A program made the position numbers and the translations under genes. A stretch of DNA of 64,000 nt from assembly GCA_026874595.1 (NCBI GenBank), contig CM049311.1, positions 45,141,676 to 45,205,675 on the forward strand. The letters run 5' to 3'. Each line of letters begins with the position of its first letter. Positions within the stretch are counted from its first letter, which is position 1. The notes beneath the pieces are model-generated. The model saw only the letters and a list, made by a program, of their open reading frames with translations. It ran no database searches and was not told the origin of the DNA. This DNA comes from Sipunculus nudus (lineage: Eukaryota > Annelida > Sipuncula > Golfingiida > Sipunculidae). Below, piece by piece: positions 36,201 to 47,369 of the stretch.

Positions 36201-38293
36201 CAGAGAACAGGTGATTCTCTGGATGATTTGTGTGTTACACAGAGAACAGGTGATTCTCTGGATGATTTGTGTGTTACACAGGGTACAGGTGATTCTCTGG
36301 ATGATTTGTGTGTTACACAGAGAACAGGTGATCCTCTGGATGATTTGTGTGTTACACAGGGTATAGGTGATCCTCTGGATGATTTGTGTGTTACACAGAG
36401 AACAGGTGATTCTCTGGATGATTTGTGTGTTACACAGGGTACAGGTGATTCTCTGGATGATTTGTGTGTTACACAGAACAGGTGATTCTCTGGATGATTT
36501 GTGTGTTACACAGAACAGGTGCTTCTCTGGATGATTTGTGTGACACAGAGAGAACAGGTGATTTTCTGGATGATTTGTGGGTTACACAGAGTACAGGTGA
36601 TTCTCTGGATGATTTGTGTGTTACACAGGGTACAGGTGACTCTCTGGATGATTTGTGTGTTACACAGAGAATAGGTGATTCTCTGGATGATTTGTGTGTT
36701 ACAGGGTACAGGTGATTCTCTTGATGATCTGTGTGTTACACAGAGTACAGGTGATTCGCTGGATGATTTGTGTGTTACACAGGGTACAGGTGATTCTCTG
36801 GATGATTTGTGTGTTACACAGAGAACAGGTGAATCTCTGGATGATTTGTGTGTTACACAGAGAACAGGTGATTCTCTGGATGATTTGTGTGTTACACAGG
36901 GTACAGGTGATTCTCTGGATGATTTGTGTGTTACACAGAGAACAGGTGATCCTCTGGATGATTTGTGTGTTACACAGGGTATAGGTGATCCTCTGGATGA
37001 TGTGTGTTACACAGGGTACAGGTGATTCTCTGGATGATTTGTGTGTTACACAGAGAACAGGGGATTCTCTGGATGATTTGTGTGTTACACAGAGTACAGG
37101 TGACTCTCTGGATGATTTGTGTGTTACACAGGGTACAGGTGACTCTCTGGATGATTTGTGTGTTACACAGGGTACAGGTGATTCTCTGGATGATTTGTGT
37201 TACACAGAACAGGTGATTCTCTGGATGATTTGTGTGTTACACAGAACAGGTGATTCTCTGGATGATTTGTGTGTTACACAGGGAACAGGTGATTCTCTGG
37301 ATGATTTGTGGGTTACACAGAGTACAGGTGATTCTCTGGATGATTTGTGTGTTACACAGGGTACAGGTGACTCTCTGGATGATTTGTGTGTTACACAGAG
37401 AACAGGTGATTCTCTGGATGATTTTTGTGTTACAGGGTACAGGTGATTCTCTTGATGATTTGTGTGTTACACAGAGTACATGTGATTTGCTGGATGATTT
37501 GTGTGTTACACAGGGTACAGGTGATTCTCTGGATGATTTGTGTGTTACACAGAGAACAGGGGATTCTCTGGATGATTTGTGTGTTACACAGAGAACAGGT
37601 GATCCTCTGGATGATTTGTGTGTTACACAGGGTATAGGTGATCCTCTGGATGATGCGTGTTACACAGGGTACAGGTGATTCTCTGGATGATTTGTGTGTT
37701 ACACAGAGAACAGGTAATTCTCTGGATGATTTGTTTGTTACACAGGGTACAGGTGACTCTCTGGATGATTTGTGTGTTACACAGAGAACAGGTGATTCTC
37801 TGGATGATTTGTGTGTTACACAGAGAACAGGTGATTCTCTGGATGATTTGTGTGTTACACAGGGTACAGGTGATTCTCTGGATGATTTGTGTGTTACACA
37901 GAGAACAGGTGATCCTCTGGATGATTTGTGTGTTACACAGGGTATAGGTGATCCTCTGGATGATTTGTGTGTTACACAGAGAACAGGTGATTCTCTGGAT
38001 GATATGTGTGTTACACAGGGAACAGGTGATTCGCTGGATGATTTGTGTGTTACACAGAGTACAGCAGGTGATTCGCTGGATGATTTACGTGTTACACTGA
38101 GTACAGGTGATTCTCTGGATGATTTGTGTGTTACACAGGGTTCAGGTGATTCTCTGGATGATTTGTGTGTTACACAGAGTACAGGTGATTCTCTGGATGA
38201 TTTGTGTGTTACACAGAGAACAGGTGATTCTCTGGATGATTTGTGTTACACAGAGTACAGGTGATTCTCTGGATATTTTTGTGTGTTACACAG
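30256..38293 (+). repeat. 39-bp minisatellite derived from the 3' splice junction of the next PAWR exon
   Basis: About 8 kb of tandem units GTGATTCTCTGGATGAT, TTGTGTGTTACACAG, AGTACAG (39 bp; variants of 37 and 40 bp; GGGTACAG and GAGAACAG alternatives). The last unit runs directly into the 99-nt exon at 38294, whose acceptor TTACACAG and first bases AGTACAGGTGATTCTCTGGA are the repeat unit itself. Larger blocks are also repeated. For example, a CAGCAGGTGATTCGCTGGATG marker recurs near 31963, 34733 and 38064. 39-bp units are open in two frames, giving long artefactual ORFs (TGDSLDDLCVTQS repeats). Confidence 0.95.
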
Positions 38294-38392
38294 AGTACAG
38301 GTGATTCTCTGGATGATGATGATGAAGATGGATTGTACACAGAAACTAGAAGAAACACAACACTCAATGAAGGGCCTGATGCAGTTGCTGAG
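38294..38392 (+). CDS. PAWR: PAWR homologue, acidic 99-nt exon between two minisatellites
   Basis: Acceptor TTACACAG ends at 38293 and donor GAG|GTAAGA follows 38392. The exon is 33 codons and starts and ends in phase 0, so it joins in frame to the exon ending at 20760 and the one starting at 47316. It reads STGDSLDDDDEDGLYTETRR, then an Asn/Thr stretch ending DAVAE. An acidic run directly after the basic SAC core and then a polar helix matches the layout of vertebrate PAR-4 (LDEYEDDE after RRSTGVV). The first 20 nt are identical to the upstream repeat unit. An internal ACAG|GTGATT seven bases in could act as a cryptic donor. Confidence 0.8.
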
Positions 38393-41300
38393 GTAAGACC
38401 AGATATCTTTATTCAAATTGTTGAGACCAGAAACTGTTCATCAGTATTGTTGTAAGGTCTGGTGCCTTGATGAGGTAAGACCAGAAATTTTTCATCATTG
38501 TTTTTGTTTGGCCTGGTGTCCTCAGAGAGGGAAGGCCAGAAGCCCACTGTGATTTTGTAAGGCACGAAGTCCTCATCTAGAGAATACCAGAAGCCCTCAG
38601 TGATTTTGTAAGGAATGAAGTCCTCATCTAGAGAATACCAGAAGCCCTCAGTGATTTTGTAAGGCATGAAGTCCTCATCTAGAGAATACCAGAAGCCCTA
38701 AGTGATTTTGTAAGGAATGATGACCTCATCTAGAGAATACCTGAAGCCTTCAGTGATTTTGTAAGGCATGATGTCCTCATCTAGAGAATGCCAGAAGCCC
38801 TCAGTGATTTTGTAAAGCATGAAGTCCTCATCGAGAGAATACAAGAAGCCTTCAGTGATTTCGTGAGGCATGATGTCCTCATATAGAGAAGACCAGAAGC
38901 CCTCTGTGATTTTGTGAGGCATGAAGTCCTCATATAGAGAAGACCAGTAGCCCTCAGTGATTTTGTAAGGCATGATGTCCTCATATAGAAAAGACCAGAG
39001 GCCCTCTGTGATTTTGTAAGGCATGATGTCCTCATATAGAGAAGACCAGAGGCCCTCAGTGAATTTATAAGGCTTGATGCACTCGTGTAGAGAAGGCCTT
39101 ATAGAAAAGACCAGGGGCCCTCGGTGATTTTGTAAGGCATGATGTTCTAATATAGAGAAGACCAGATGCCCTCAGTGATTTTGTTAGGCATGATGTCCTC
39201 ATATAGAGAAGACCAGATGCCTTCAGTGATTTTGTAAGGCATGCTGTCCTCATATAGAGAAGGCGTATAGAGAAGGCCAGAAGCCCTCAGTGATTTTGTA
39301 AGGCATGATGTTCTAATATAGAGAAGACCAGATGCCCTCAGTGATTTTGTAAGGCATGATGTCCTCATATAGAGAAGACCAGATGCCCTCAGTGATTTTG
39401 TAAGGCATGATGTCCTCATATAGAGAAGAACTGAGACCCTCAGTGATTTTGTAAGGCCTGATGTCCTAATATAGAGAAGACCAGACGACCTCAGTGATTT
39501 GGTAAGGCATGATGTCCTAATATAGAGAAGACCAGAAGCCATCAGTGATATTGTAAGCCATGATGTCCTCATATAGAGAAGACCAGATGCCCTCAGTGAT
39601 TTTGTAAGGCATGATGTTCTAATATAGAGAAGACCAGATGCCCTCAGTGATTTTGTAAGGCATGATGTCCTCATATAGAGAAGACCAGATGCCCTCAGTG
39701 ATTTTGTAAGGCATGATGTCCTCATATAGAGAAGAACTGAGACCCTCAGTGATTTTGTAAGGCCTGATGTCCTAATATAGAGAAGACCAGAAGCCATCAG
39801 TGATATTGTAAGGCATGATGTCCTCATATAGAGGAGACCAGATGCCCTCAGTGATTTTGTAAGGCATGATGTCCTCATATAGAGAAGAACAGAGACCCTC
39901 GGTGATTTTGTAAGGCATGATGTCCTCATATAGAGAAGACCAGAGGCCCTCAGTGATTTTGTAAGGCATGATGTACTCATGTAGAGAAGACCAGAGACCC
40001 TTGGTGATTTTGTAAGACCTGATGTCCTCATATAGAGAAGACCAGAGGCCCTCAGTGATTTTATAAGGCTTGATGCAGTCGTGAAGAGAAGGCCTGATAG
40101 AAAAGACCAGAGGCCCTCAGTGATTTTATAAGGCTTGCTGTCCTCATAGAAAAGGCCTATATAGAAGGCCAGAAGCCCTCAGTGATTTTGTAAGGCATGA
40201 TATTCTAATATAGAGAAGACCAGATGCCCTCAGTGATTTTGTAAGGCCTGATGTCCTAATATAGATAAGACCAGACGACCTAAGACCTGCAACAGGTCCA
40301 GGAATAATTTTTTTTTTTCATTTTTTTTTGTATCACGTTTATAAATGTTCAGTGATCATTTTATAATTCATGTATTGGCCCCTTCTGTGGGGTGCAAATA
40401 GTTTACTTTCTTTCTCCAGGGGGCCCCACTATCACTAAGGGGTAAGGACTACATGAGAATCCTCGACCTGTAAAGTCTGCAGGGTTTCCACTGATATAAA
40501 TATGCGTAAGCTGGCAGCAATGGAGCACACAGACACCACCTGTAGTTATAATTGTGAATTACTGGAACTGGTCATGGCAGCAACAGGGCAGCTGGACATA
40601 GGGTCAACAGAGAACCAGAATAGGGGTTGCTTTTACTTGGGGTACATTTATGTAAAATCAGAAACAGACAAAATTATAGGGACCTACCCAGGGCTAAGAA
40701 GACCTCAGTGATTTGGTAAGGCATGATGTCATCGTATAGAGAAGACCAGAGACCTTCGGTGATTTTGTAAGGCCTGATGTCCTCATATAGAGAAGGCCTA
40801 TAGAGAAGGCCAGAAGTCCTCAGTGATTTTGTAAAGCATGATGTCCTCATATAGAGAAGACCAGAGGCCCTTGGTGATTTTGTAAGGCATGATGTACTCA
40901 TATAGAGAAGACCAGAGGCCTACGGTGATTTTGTAAGGCATGATGTACTCATATAGAGAAAACCAGAAGCCCTCAGTGATTTTGTAAGGCATGATGTACT
41001 CATATATAGGGAGACCAGAAGCCCTCAGTGATTTTGTAAGGCATGATGTACTCATATAGAGAAGGCCAGAAGCCCTAAGTGATATTGTAAGGCATGATGT
41101 CCTCAGAAACGGAAGATCAGAAGCCCTCAGTGATTTTGTAAGGGATGCTTTCCTCATATAGAGAAGACCAGAGGCCCTCGGTGATTTTGTAAGGCTTGAT
41201 TTTCTCATATAGAGATGACCAGAAGCCCTCATTGATTTTGTAAGGCATGATTTTCTCATACAGAGAAGACCCGAAGCCCTCAGTGATTTTGTAAGGCATG

Positions 41301-42230
41301 ATTTTCTCATATAGAGAAGACCAGAAGCCTACGGTGATTTTGTAAGGCATGATGTACTCATATAGAGAAAACCAGAAGCCCTCAGTGATTTTGTAAGGCA
41401 TGATGTACTCATATATAGGGAGACCAGAAGCCCTCAGTGATTTTGTAAGGCATGATGTACTCATATAGAGAAGGCCAGAAGCCCTAAGTGATATTGTAAG
41501 GCATGATGTCCTCAGAAACGGAAGATCAGAAGCCCTCAGTGATTTTGTAAGGGATGCTGTCCTCATATAGAGAAGACCAGAGGCCCTCGGTGATTTTGTA
41601 AGGCATGATTTTCTCATATAGAGAAGACCAGAAGCCCTCATTGATTTTGTAAGGCATGATTTTCTCATATAGAGAAGACCGGAAGCCCTCAGTGATTTTG
41701 TAAGGCATGATTTTCTCATATAGAGAAGACCAGAAGCCCTCATTGATTTTGTAAGGCATGATTTTCTCATATAGAGAAGACCCGAAGCCCTCGGTGATTT
41801 TGTAAGGCATGATGTACTCATGTAGAGAAGACCAGAGACCCTCTGTGATTTTGTAAGGCTTTATGTACTTGTGTAGAGAAGGCCTATAGAGAAGACCAGA
41901 AGTCCTCAGTGATTTTGTAAGGCATGATGAACTTATATAGGGAAGACCAGAGGCCCTCTGTGATTTTGTAAGGCTTGATGTACTTGTGTAGAGAAGGCCT
42001 TATAGAGAAGACCAGAGGCCCTCAGTGATTTTGTAAGGTATGATGTCCTCATTTATAGAAGTCTTGTAGAGAAGGCCAGAAGCCCCCAGTGATTTTGTCA
42101 GGCACGATGTCCTCAGAGAGGGAATTACAGAAGCCCTCAGTGATTTTGTAAGGCATGCTGTCCTCATATAGAAAAGACCAGAGGCCCTCAGTGATTTTGT
42201 AAGGCTTGATGTCCTCATATAGAGAAGACC
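38393..42230 (+). repeat. 51-bp minisatellite growing from the PAWR exon's 5' splice site
   Basis: The donor context GAGGTAAGACCAGA (38390-38403) recurs at 38472-38485. It then grades into 51-bp units such as CTCAGTGATTTTGTAAGGC, ATGATGTCCTCATATAG, AGAAGACCAGAGGCC. About 66 units run to about 42230, interrupted at about 40276-40695. Blocks inside are duplicated (about 40915-41160 and 41325-41575). The minus strand reads MRTSCLTKSLRASGLLY per unit; I treat these ORFs as artefacts. Confidence 0.92.
40276..40695. other. Unique insertion within the 51-bp array
   Basis: About 420 bp of non-repeat sequence separates ...CCAGACGACCTAAGA from AAGAAGACCTCAGTGATTT. It has a T-rich run near 40310 and no domain. 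It is probably an inserted element, but no clear terminal repeats or target duplication could be settled. Confidence 0.5.
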
Positions 42231-42234
42231 AGAG

Positions 42235-42837
42235 GTGCTACCTACATTTATGTTTATGCTGCAGACATTCTGGCTTATATCTCAGGACTTGTTTGACATA
42301 TCCCCCTGAAATTTTGCATGTATATAGATCTCACATAGCTCTTAATCATACACAAAATTGGTGGTGCCATCTGCCACCATTTTTGCACAGCATCCTTCTG
42401 TTTGTCTGCTGTGGGATAAAATCACTCATATACAAGTAGTGGTTTGACTTATCTGCCTAAAATTTTTCATATGTATACAACTAAGACAGCTTTCTGGATT
42501 TTGTGGTAGGTTGCGCAACCTACATACACATTTTGGCTGCAGACATCCATGCTAATATGCAACACACCTCCTGTTTCCCCTTGCCACTCAATCCATGCCT
42601 CACTTCACCTGTCCCACTCTGATTTCGGAGGATACACGTAGTCGCTTGTCGACTACCCATATTCTAGTTTTAAAATGTCCTAGTCCGTAACTTGCAAGTC
42701 CAAAACTTCCATTTTGCTGAAATCATAATGACTAAGGTAGATATGCAGGACATAAGAGGATCAATATTAAATTTTTAAAATAAACCTCCATTCATACTCC
42801 AAACTTTCCACAGGTTTGCATTAGGCCTGTAAGCCTT
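42235..42837 (+). mobile_element. GGTGGCGCCACC-unit element, truncated at left by the 51-bp array
   Basis: Reverse complement of 13939-14500: GAGGTGCTACCTACATTTATG, CTGCAGACATTC, GTCGCTTGTCGACTACCC, then ATTAGGCCTGTAAGCCTTGTG at 42820-42840 as the 3' end. The junction AGAAGACCAG/AGGTGCTACC marks where the array meets it. Confidence 0.65.
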
Positions 42838-43650
42838 GTGACAAATTTTTTTTTTGAGACCTTCAAAGAAACAGTTGTCTGATAACCAGGCACAAATCAT
42901 AACCACTGGACCTATAATCTTCTAACTTTACATCCAAGGAGGTCCATAAAAAATCTCCTGTTAAACCTTTAGTAAGGTCCCTATTATCCATATTCTCTGA
43001 ACTAAGCTTCCTTTTATTAGGGATACTTCCTAAAAAATTTGGCATTCTGGTGATGAAATTCCTTGTGTGAATGTCTTCTTAGTCAGCCACCCACATTGGC
43101 CTTTTTTGTACGGTCATCAGTGCCTGTATCATACTGAGGGCTACAAAAATCAACCCTCTGAAACCATATGGTGAAATTGTTTAATATCGCACAGAAATGA
43201 TCCTAGGGTAGTGCTTTCTGAAGTTTGTCCAGATGGTCTCTGTTTAGTGACTTTTGGCAGAGTTATGGGAAGCTGAATTTATTCATATGCCCATTTTAGC
43301 TCAGTGGCTAGTACTTGTTACAAAGATCTTCTTCTCAAAAACCACTGGGCCAAATTCTTAAATCTTGCTTTGTAATTATTCTCAGATGCTGATAATTCAA
43401 GTTTGTTCAAATGGCTTTGGATCAGTGATTTTTGTTACAGTTACGGGGGGCTGAACTTAGCCAGTTTGTTTTAGCTTCATATATGAGTTATAAACCAGCA
43501 AAACATTTTTCGACTGATTCCACTGAAGCCAATTTGTTTAATATTTTAAAAGAATTATCTCCAGAATAATTCTTATAATAATTGTTTTTAATGCTTCCAC
43601 ATGAATGATTTTTGGCTGAATTATTATCCCCTCTCAACAAAGTGTTGCGA
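42838..43650. other. Repeat-derived DNA, no gene seen
   Basis: 42878-43015 (CAGGCACAAATCATAACCAC, TTTACATCCAAGGAGGTCC) is a copy of the 337-bp unit found tandemly at 58531-60180. The remainder is AT-rich. Confidence 0.55.
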
Positions 43651-44048
43651 AAGGGATATAGTAATGCCTCCGTTTGTGCGTCCGTCTGTCTGTCTGTCCA
43701 AAATTGCTTTGTGGATCAATTTCAAGCCAAACCATTTGCCCAAAACCTTTCATCTCGCACATATGGCTTACCCACCCATGGATGAAGAAACCTATCGATT
43801 TTGAGGTCACGGGGTCAAAGGTCACAGCCACAGCACCCACTTCTTAAAAAAGCTTGTGGATCCATTTCAAGCCAAACTGTTTGACCGAAACCTTTCATCA
43901 CACACCTATACACGTACAACTTATTGAGTATGCCATCAAAGCTCAAGCTCACACACCTCCCCACCTCATTTTAACAGTTGCATAATACACCCCATATCAT
44001 TATGCTCCCATGCGAGGGGATGCTCCGCTTTGCAGTGCCCTTGTTGAG
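43650..44048 (+). repeat. Interspersed repeat with TCCGTCTG run and CCCTTGTT end
   Basis: It starts near GTTGCGAAAGGGATATAGTA, followed by GTCCGTCTGTCTGTCTGTCC. AAAGGTCACAGCCACAGCACC lies in the middle and a duplicated CATTTCAAGCCAAAC segment further on. It ends GGGGATGCTCCGCTTTGCAG then TGCCCTTGTT. The plan (pyrimidine-rich start, hairpin plus CTTGTT end) is shared with other families in the window. Confidence 0.55.
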
Positions 44049-46360
44049 ATTGAATTGAGTCATTTTACCATATGGGTCATTCCACAGTAAAATGGGCAAT
44101 TACCTATTTATCTTGTCTCTCCTCATTCATTTATCAGCAAGTAGTTAAAGGTTTTACACAAATACATATAGTTAAATACCTTGGCATGGGTTCTCCATCC
44201 ATCCAAAATGAGACAATAAAGGTTGGATTATTACTCATGCAGGCCTGTCCCTATATATGCACTGTAAGACAAATATCATGTCCCCAGAGCCAGGAGCTAA
44301 TATATCACCTCATTTGGAAGAGAAGATAAAGAATTCATTCATTACCTAAATTAGCTAATTTCAAATACGGGATAAGGTGTTCAGATTCAATGGCTGCTTG
44401 AAGCAATTGTTGCCACTAACTTTTTTTTGCGAGCATTTCTGATCTTTCTCCCAGTTTTATGTCAACTCGGTCACAATAAGAATTATATCCATGCAAATTG
44501 ACATTTACATATTTATACCTATACAAAGCAAAATATAAAATGTTGCATGGACATACTTTATCCATGAAACACTGTTTTATACATTACATGTATTAAGTAC
44601 AAGATGTGGAGCCCTTTATGTCTTCATACTGGAGGGTGGAAAATTAACATGTCAACTCTGTCACAGCTCTTTCACCCCCATAAATAGATAAATGGGTAAA
44701 ATCTTATTATTTTCAAGAAAAACATGGTTTTTTTTTTGGTTAAAAATCTTCAGTAAATGGCTTATAACATGATTATTAGAAAAATTATAAATTAAAAATC
44801 AAGCAATTGTCAACTCCGTCACAGTCAACTCCGTCATGTGATGGAGTTGACATGTCTGTATTTTAAAGCACTGATCACTTAAGCTTTCACCATTATTAGA
44901 AATACTAATAAATTGTATATTCCATTAGATTTTAACTATATTTTATGTGTAAGCTTATTTTATATTCAATTTATTTAGTTCCAGGCAATATTTATGATTT
45001 ATGGGCTGGCTAACTAATTAAATACAGTTACCCTGCAGAAAAATCATTGCATTTTGGTATTCTCACCTGATACATCCACTTCTAATTATTAAACTGAATA
45101 CTTTTATTTTTAACAGCATGGGCAGTTTGTTATCTAAATTATTTAAAAATAAAATGAAGCCAGATATGGTACAGGACATTCATTTTTGACACCCGTGTTC
45201 CATGTTATCAATAAAGATATTCTTTTGACTCCTGGGTCACGAGTGATTTCATTCTGCTGAAGAGGGTCAGACCTGTACCTTGAACGACAATATCCAAAGT
45301 CATTTAGAATACATTTGCTAGATCTTTACAGCATTTAAAACATCCTGTCCCAGCAGGAAAAGCTTAGCATGTTGCAGCAGACTTGGTCCATTATTGTGCA
45401 ATACTCTATTTTTCTCCTTGTACATTAATATGATTTAATTATTTATATGCCCATTGTATGACACTTGATGGTAGACATGCTTCATAAAATAAAAAACAAA
45501 TGGTGTCAATTCCTCTTTTCCTGCTAACATGCTGATTCTGGTTCCCACAAAAGACTGTGGCAACATAATAACATATTTTTTTTTTGCAAATGCAGGCACT
45601 GATGAAGATGACTGCATGACACCTGGAATTGTTCTTCAGTTTCTGTTAAATTTAAATATGTCTCATTGTTTATTGTACCTGTTAATAGTTTTCCACTTTG
45701 GAACTGATAAATGTGTACAAACAGAAACTTTTGTACTACCTGATGTTTTTGAAACGTCCAGAGTCAATAGTGCCAAACTTGTTGGATATATTATCTAGTT
45801 AGGATTTTGAATAATTGCAACTTTAAGCATCACTGAATTTATTAGGCAGCTGATCGACAGTTCCAGTTCTCTAGTGGTCAACAAAAATAAGGCAAAACTG
45901 AAATGCAACCCTCCAAAGAGCAGCCCAAATCTCATCTTGAGATCTTTTACCCTCTCTCCATTCATAGATATTTCAACGGCCTTTTAAAATGTTTCAAGAC
46001 ATCTACAGACCCAAAACTGACAAGGAAAAGGAAATTTAAATCAACTGTAGGATGTCTCATCATTTTGAATTACCTGTGGTATACTTTAAATTTTATAAAC
46101 ATATAATCAAGTTGTTTTCATAAGTTTGCAAAGAAATATTTTTTTATGTGACAACAGATTTTTTTCTGTCAGCCAGAACTTTTATATGCACAAATATATG
46201 TGACGCAATAAAATTCTGGTCAATAAAAAATTTAAATACCATACAAGGCAGTATTTAGAATGGAAGATTTGTGCATGAAAATAATTATGAGATTTATAAT
46301 GTCATATGTTAGGGTATACTGGTCAAAAGCCTGTTCTGTCAACTCCGTCACAAATACTCA
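44049..46360. other. AT-rich intron with GTCAACTCNGTCAC motif copies
   Basis: The motif occurs at about 44462, 44651, 44808, 44825 and 46338, with an inverted copy at about 44849 (GATGGAGTTGACATG). No gene is seen. An exon-like segment at 45597 has the wrong phase for PAWR. Confidence 0.5.
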
Positions 46361-47315
46361 TGGAAACTGCGAAATTGAAACCACACAATTTTGAATGCAA
46401 ATATGTGGTCATGATCGTTAATTTCAGAAGCTGCCCATAGTTGCGACAGTTGAGATTAATCTTCAGCTACGTAGTGATGTCCATTGAGCCTGGTGCATAT
46501 ACTTTAAGTGATTCGGGGAGAATAACAAGGCCCATTTCAAATAATATTGGTTGGCTTAGATGCAAAATCTGTGACCCTTTGCAAGGATGTGCTGACCCGG
46601 TGGGCTCGCCTGGCAGTTTTCCCTGCCCCCAGCACATGACTTGAGTCTGGAAATATGAATGCCCGCCAGGCAGTAATATTTTAAAATTACGTGTATGTGT
46701 GCCAAGCCAGATTACATCATGGTCCATGGACGGTAATATTCATTAAGCAGTGATATATCATAGGACACGAAGGTCCATGTGTGGAATACCTGAATACATG
46801 ATTTCAGTGTGAAGGTTACCAAGCGGGTCAGGCTGTGGGGCCGCTGTTTGTGTTTTCATAGCAAAGATGCCACTCACATGAGGCATGATCGCCTGATTTG
46901 CAAATACGGGGGAATCGTCAGGTCCTCAAAGAGCCTTGTGATGCCTTAATATGCAAATATCAGGGATTCACCATAATGACTTTACAGGGCTTTAGTGATA
47001 AGAGCTGGCACCTAGTTAAGTCTATTGGTACATGGTATCACGTTTAAGCATTTTATTAGAAAACGCAAATACTAAAGCCCAGGCAGGGCTAGCATGTAGT
47101 CTGTTTTAGTAATTGTGACCTTTCACCTTGGGCTCAAGGTCGGTCATCGCTCATGCATGCCTGTAAAATGGTCTAATTGTGTAGTTTGTTATTTTATTAG
47201 AATTTTATGAAGGTTAAGCCATGTTAGAAAAAAACTCAACAATAGTTGAGTGGCAATGGAAGCCCTGACGTGTGTGCTTTAAAAAATTCAAAGTAACTGA
47301 TGTGTCATTTTTCAG
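46361..47315. other. PAWR intron, no gene or clear repeat seen
   Basis: No coding frame with matched splice sites. The pyrimidine tract and TTTTTCAG acceptor for the next exon lie at 47305-47315. Confidence 0.55.
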
Positions 47316-47362
47316 GAAACACGGGTGAAAGAAGTGACCACAAGGAGACAGAGAAACAAGAG
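47316..47362 (+). CDS. PAWR: PAWR homologue, 47-nt exon (tentative)
   Basis: GTGTCATTTTTCAG precedes it and GAG|GTACTT follows. Read in phase 0 it gives ETRVKEVTTRRQRNK plus two bases. These two bases complete a Ser codon with the T that begins the exon at 54902. The phase match on both sides (previous exon ends in 0, next exon starts in 2) is the main evidence. The basic/polar composition fits the poorly conserved linker between the acidic stretch and the coiled coil of PAR-4. The donor is not ideal (GTACTT) and the exon is short, so confidence is moderate. Confidence 0.62.
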
Positions 47363-47369
47363 GTACTTA

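Noticed and set aside
30262-38264. Dozens of ORFs reading TGDSLDDLCVTQ or ILWMICVLHREQ repeats
   Set aside because: They are the two open frames of the 39-bp minisatellite. No start context, no domain, frames broken at every 37- or 40-bp unit, and the acceptor of the real exon is part of the unit.
28035-38293. CRISPR-like regular repeats
   Set aside because: Units abut without spacers, and the host is a eukaryote with introns.
38413-42218. Minus-strand ORFs of MRTSCLTKSLRASGLLY repeats, up to 294 codons
   Set aside because: Translation of the 51-bp array in intron, on the strand opposite the gene. No independent gene evidence.
45597-45640. Possible PAWR exon after TTTGCAAATGCAG (GTDEDDCMTPG)
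   Set aside because: Its open frame needs one base from the previous exon, but the previous exon ends in phase 0. In phase 0 it hits TGA at once. No donor is evident.
46441-46727. Overlapping ORFs on both strands as a small gene
   Set aside because: No splice sites in phase, no recognisable domain, ordinary intron composition.
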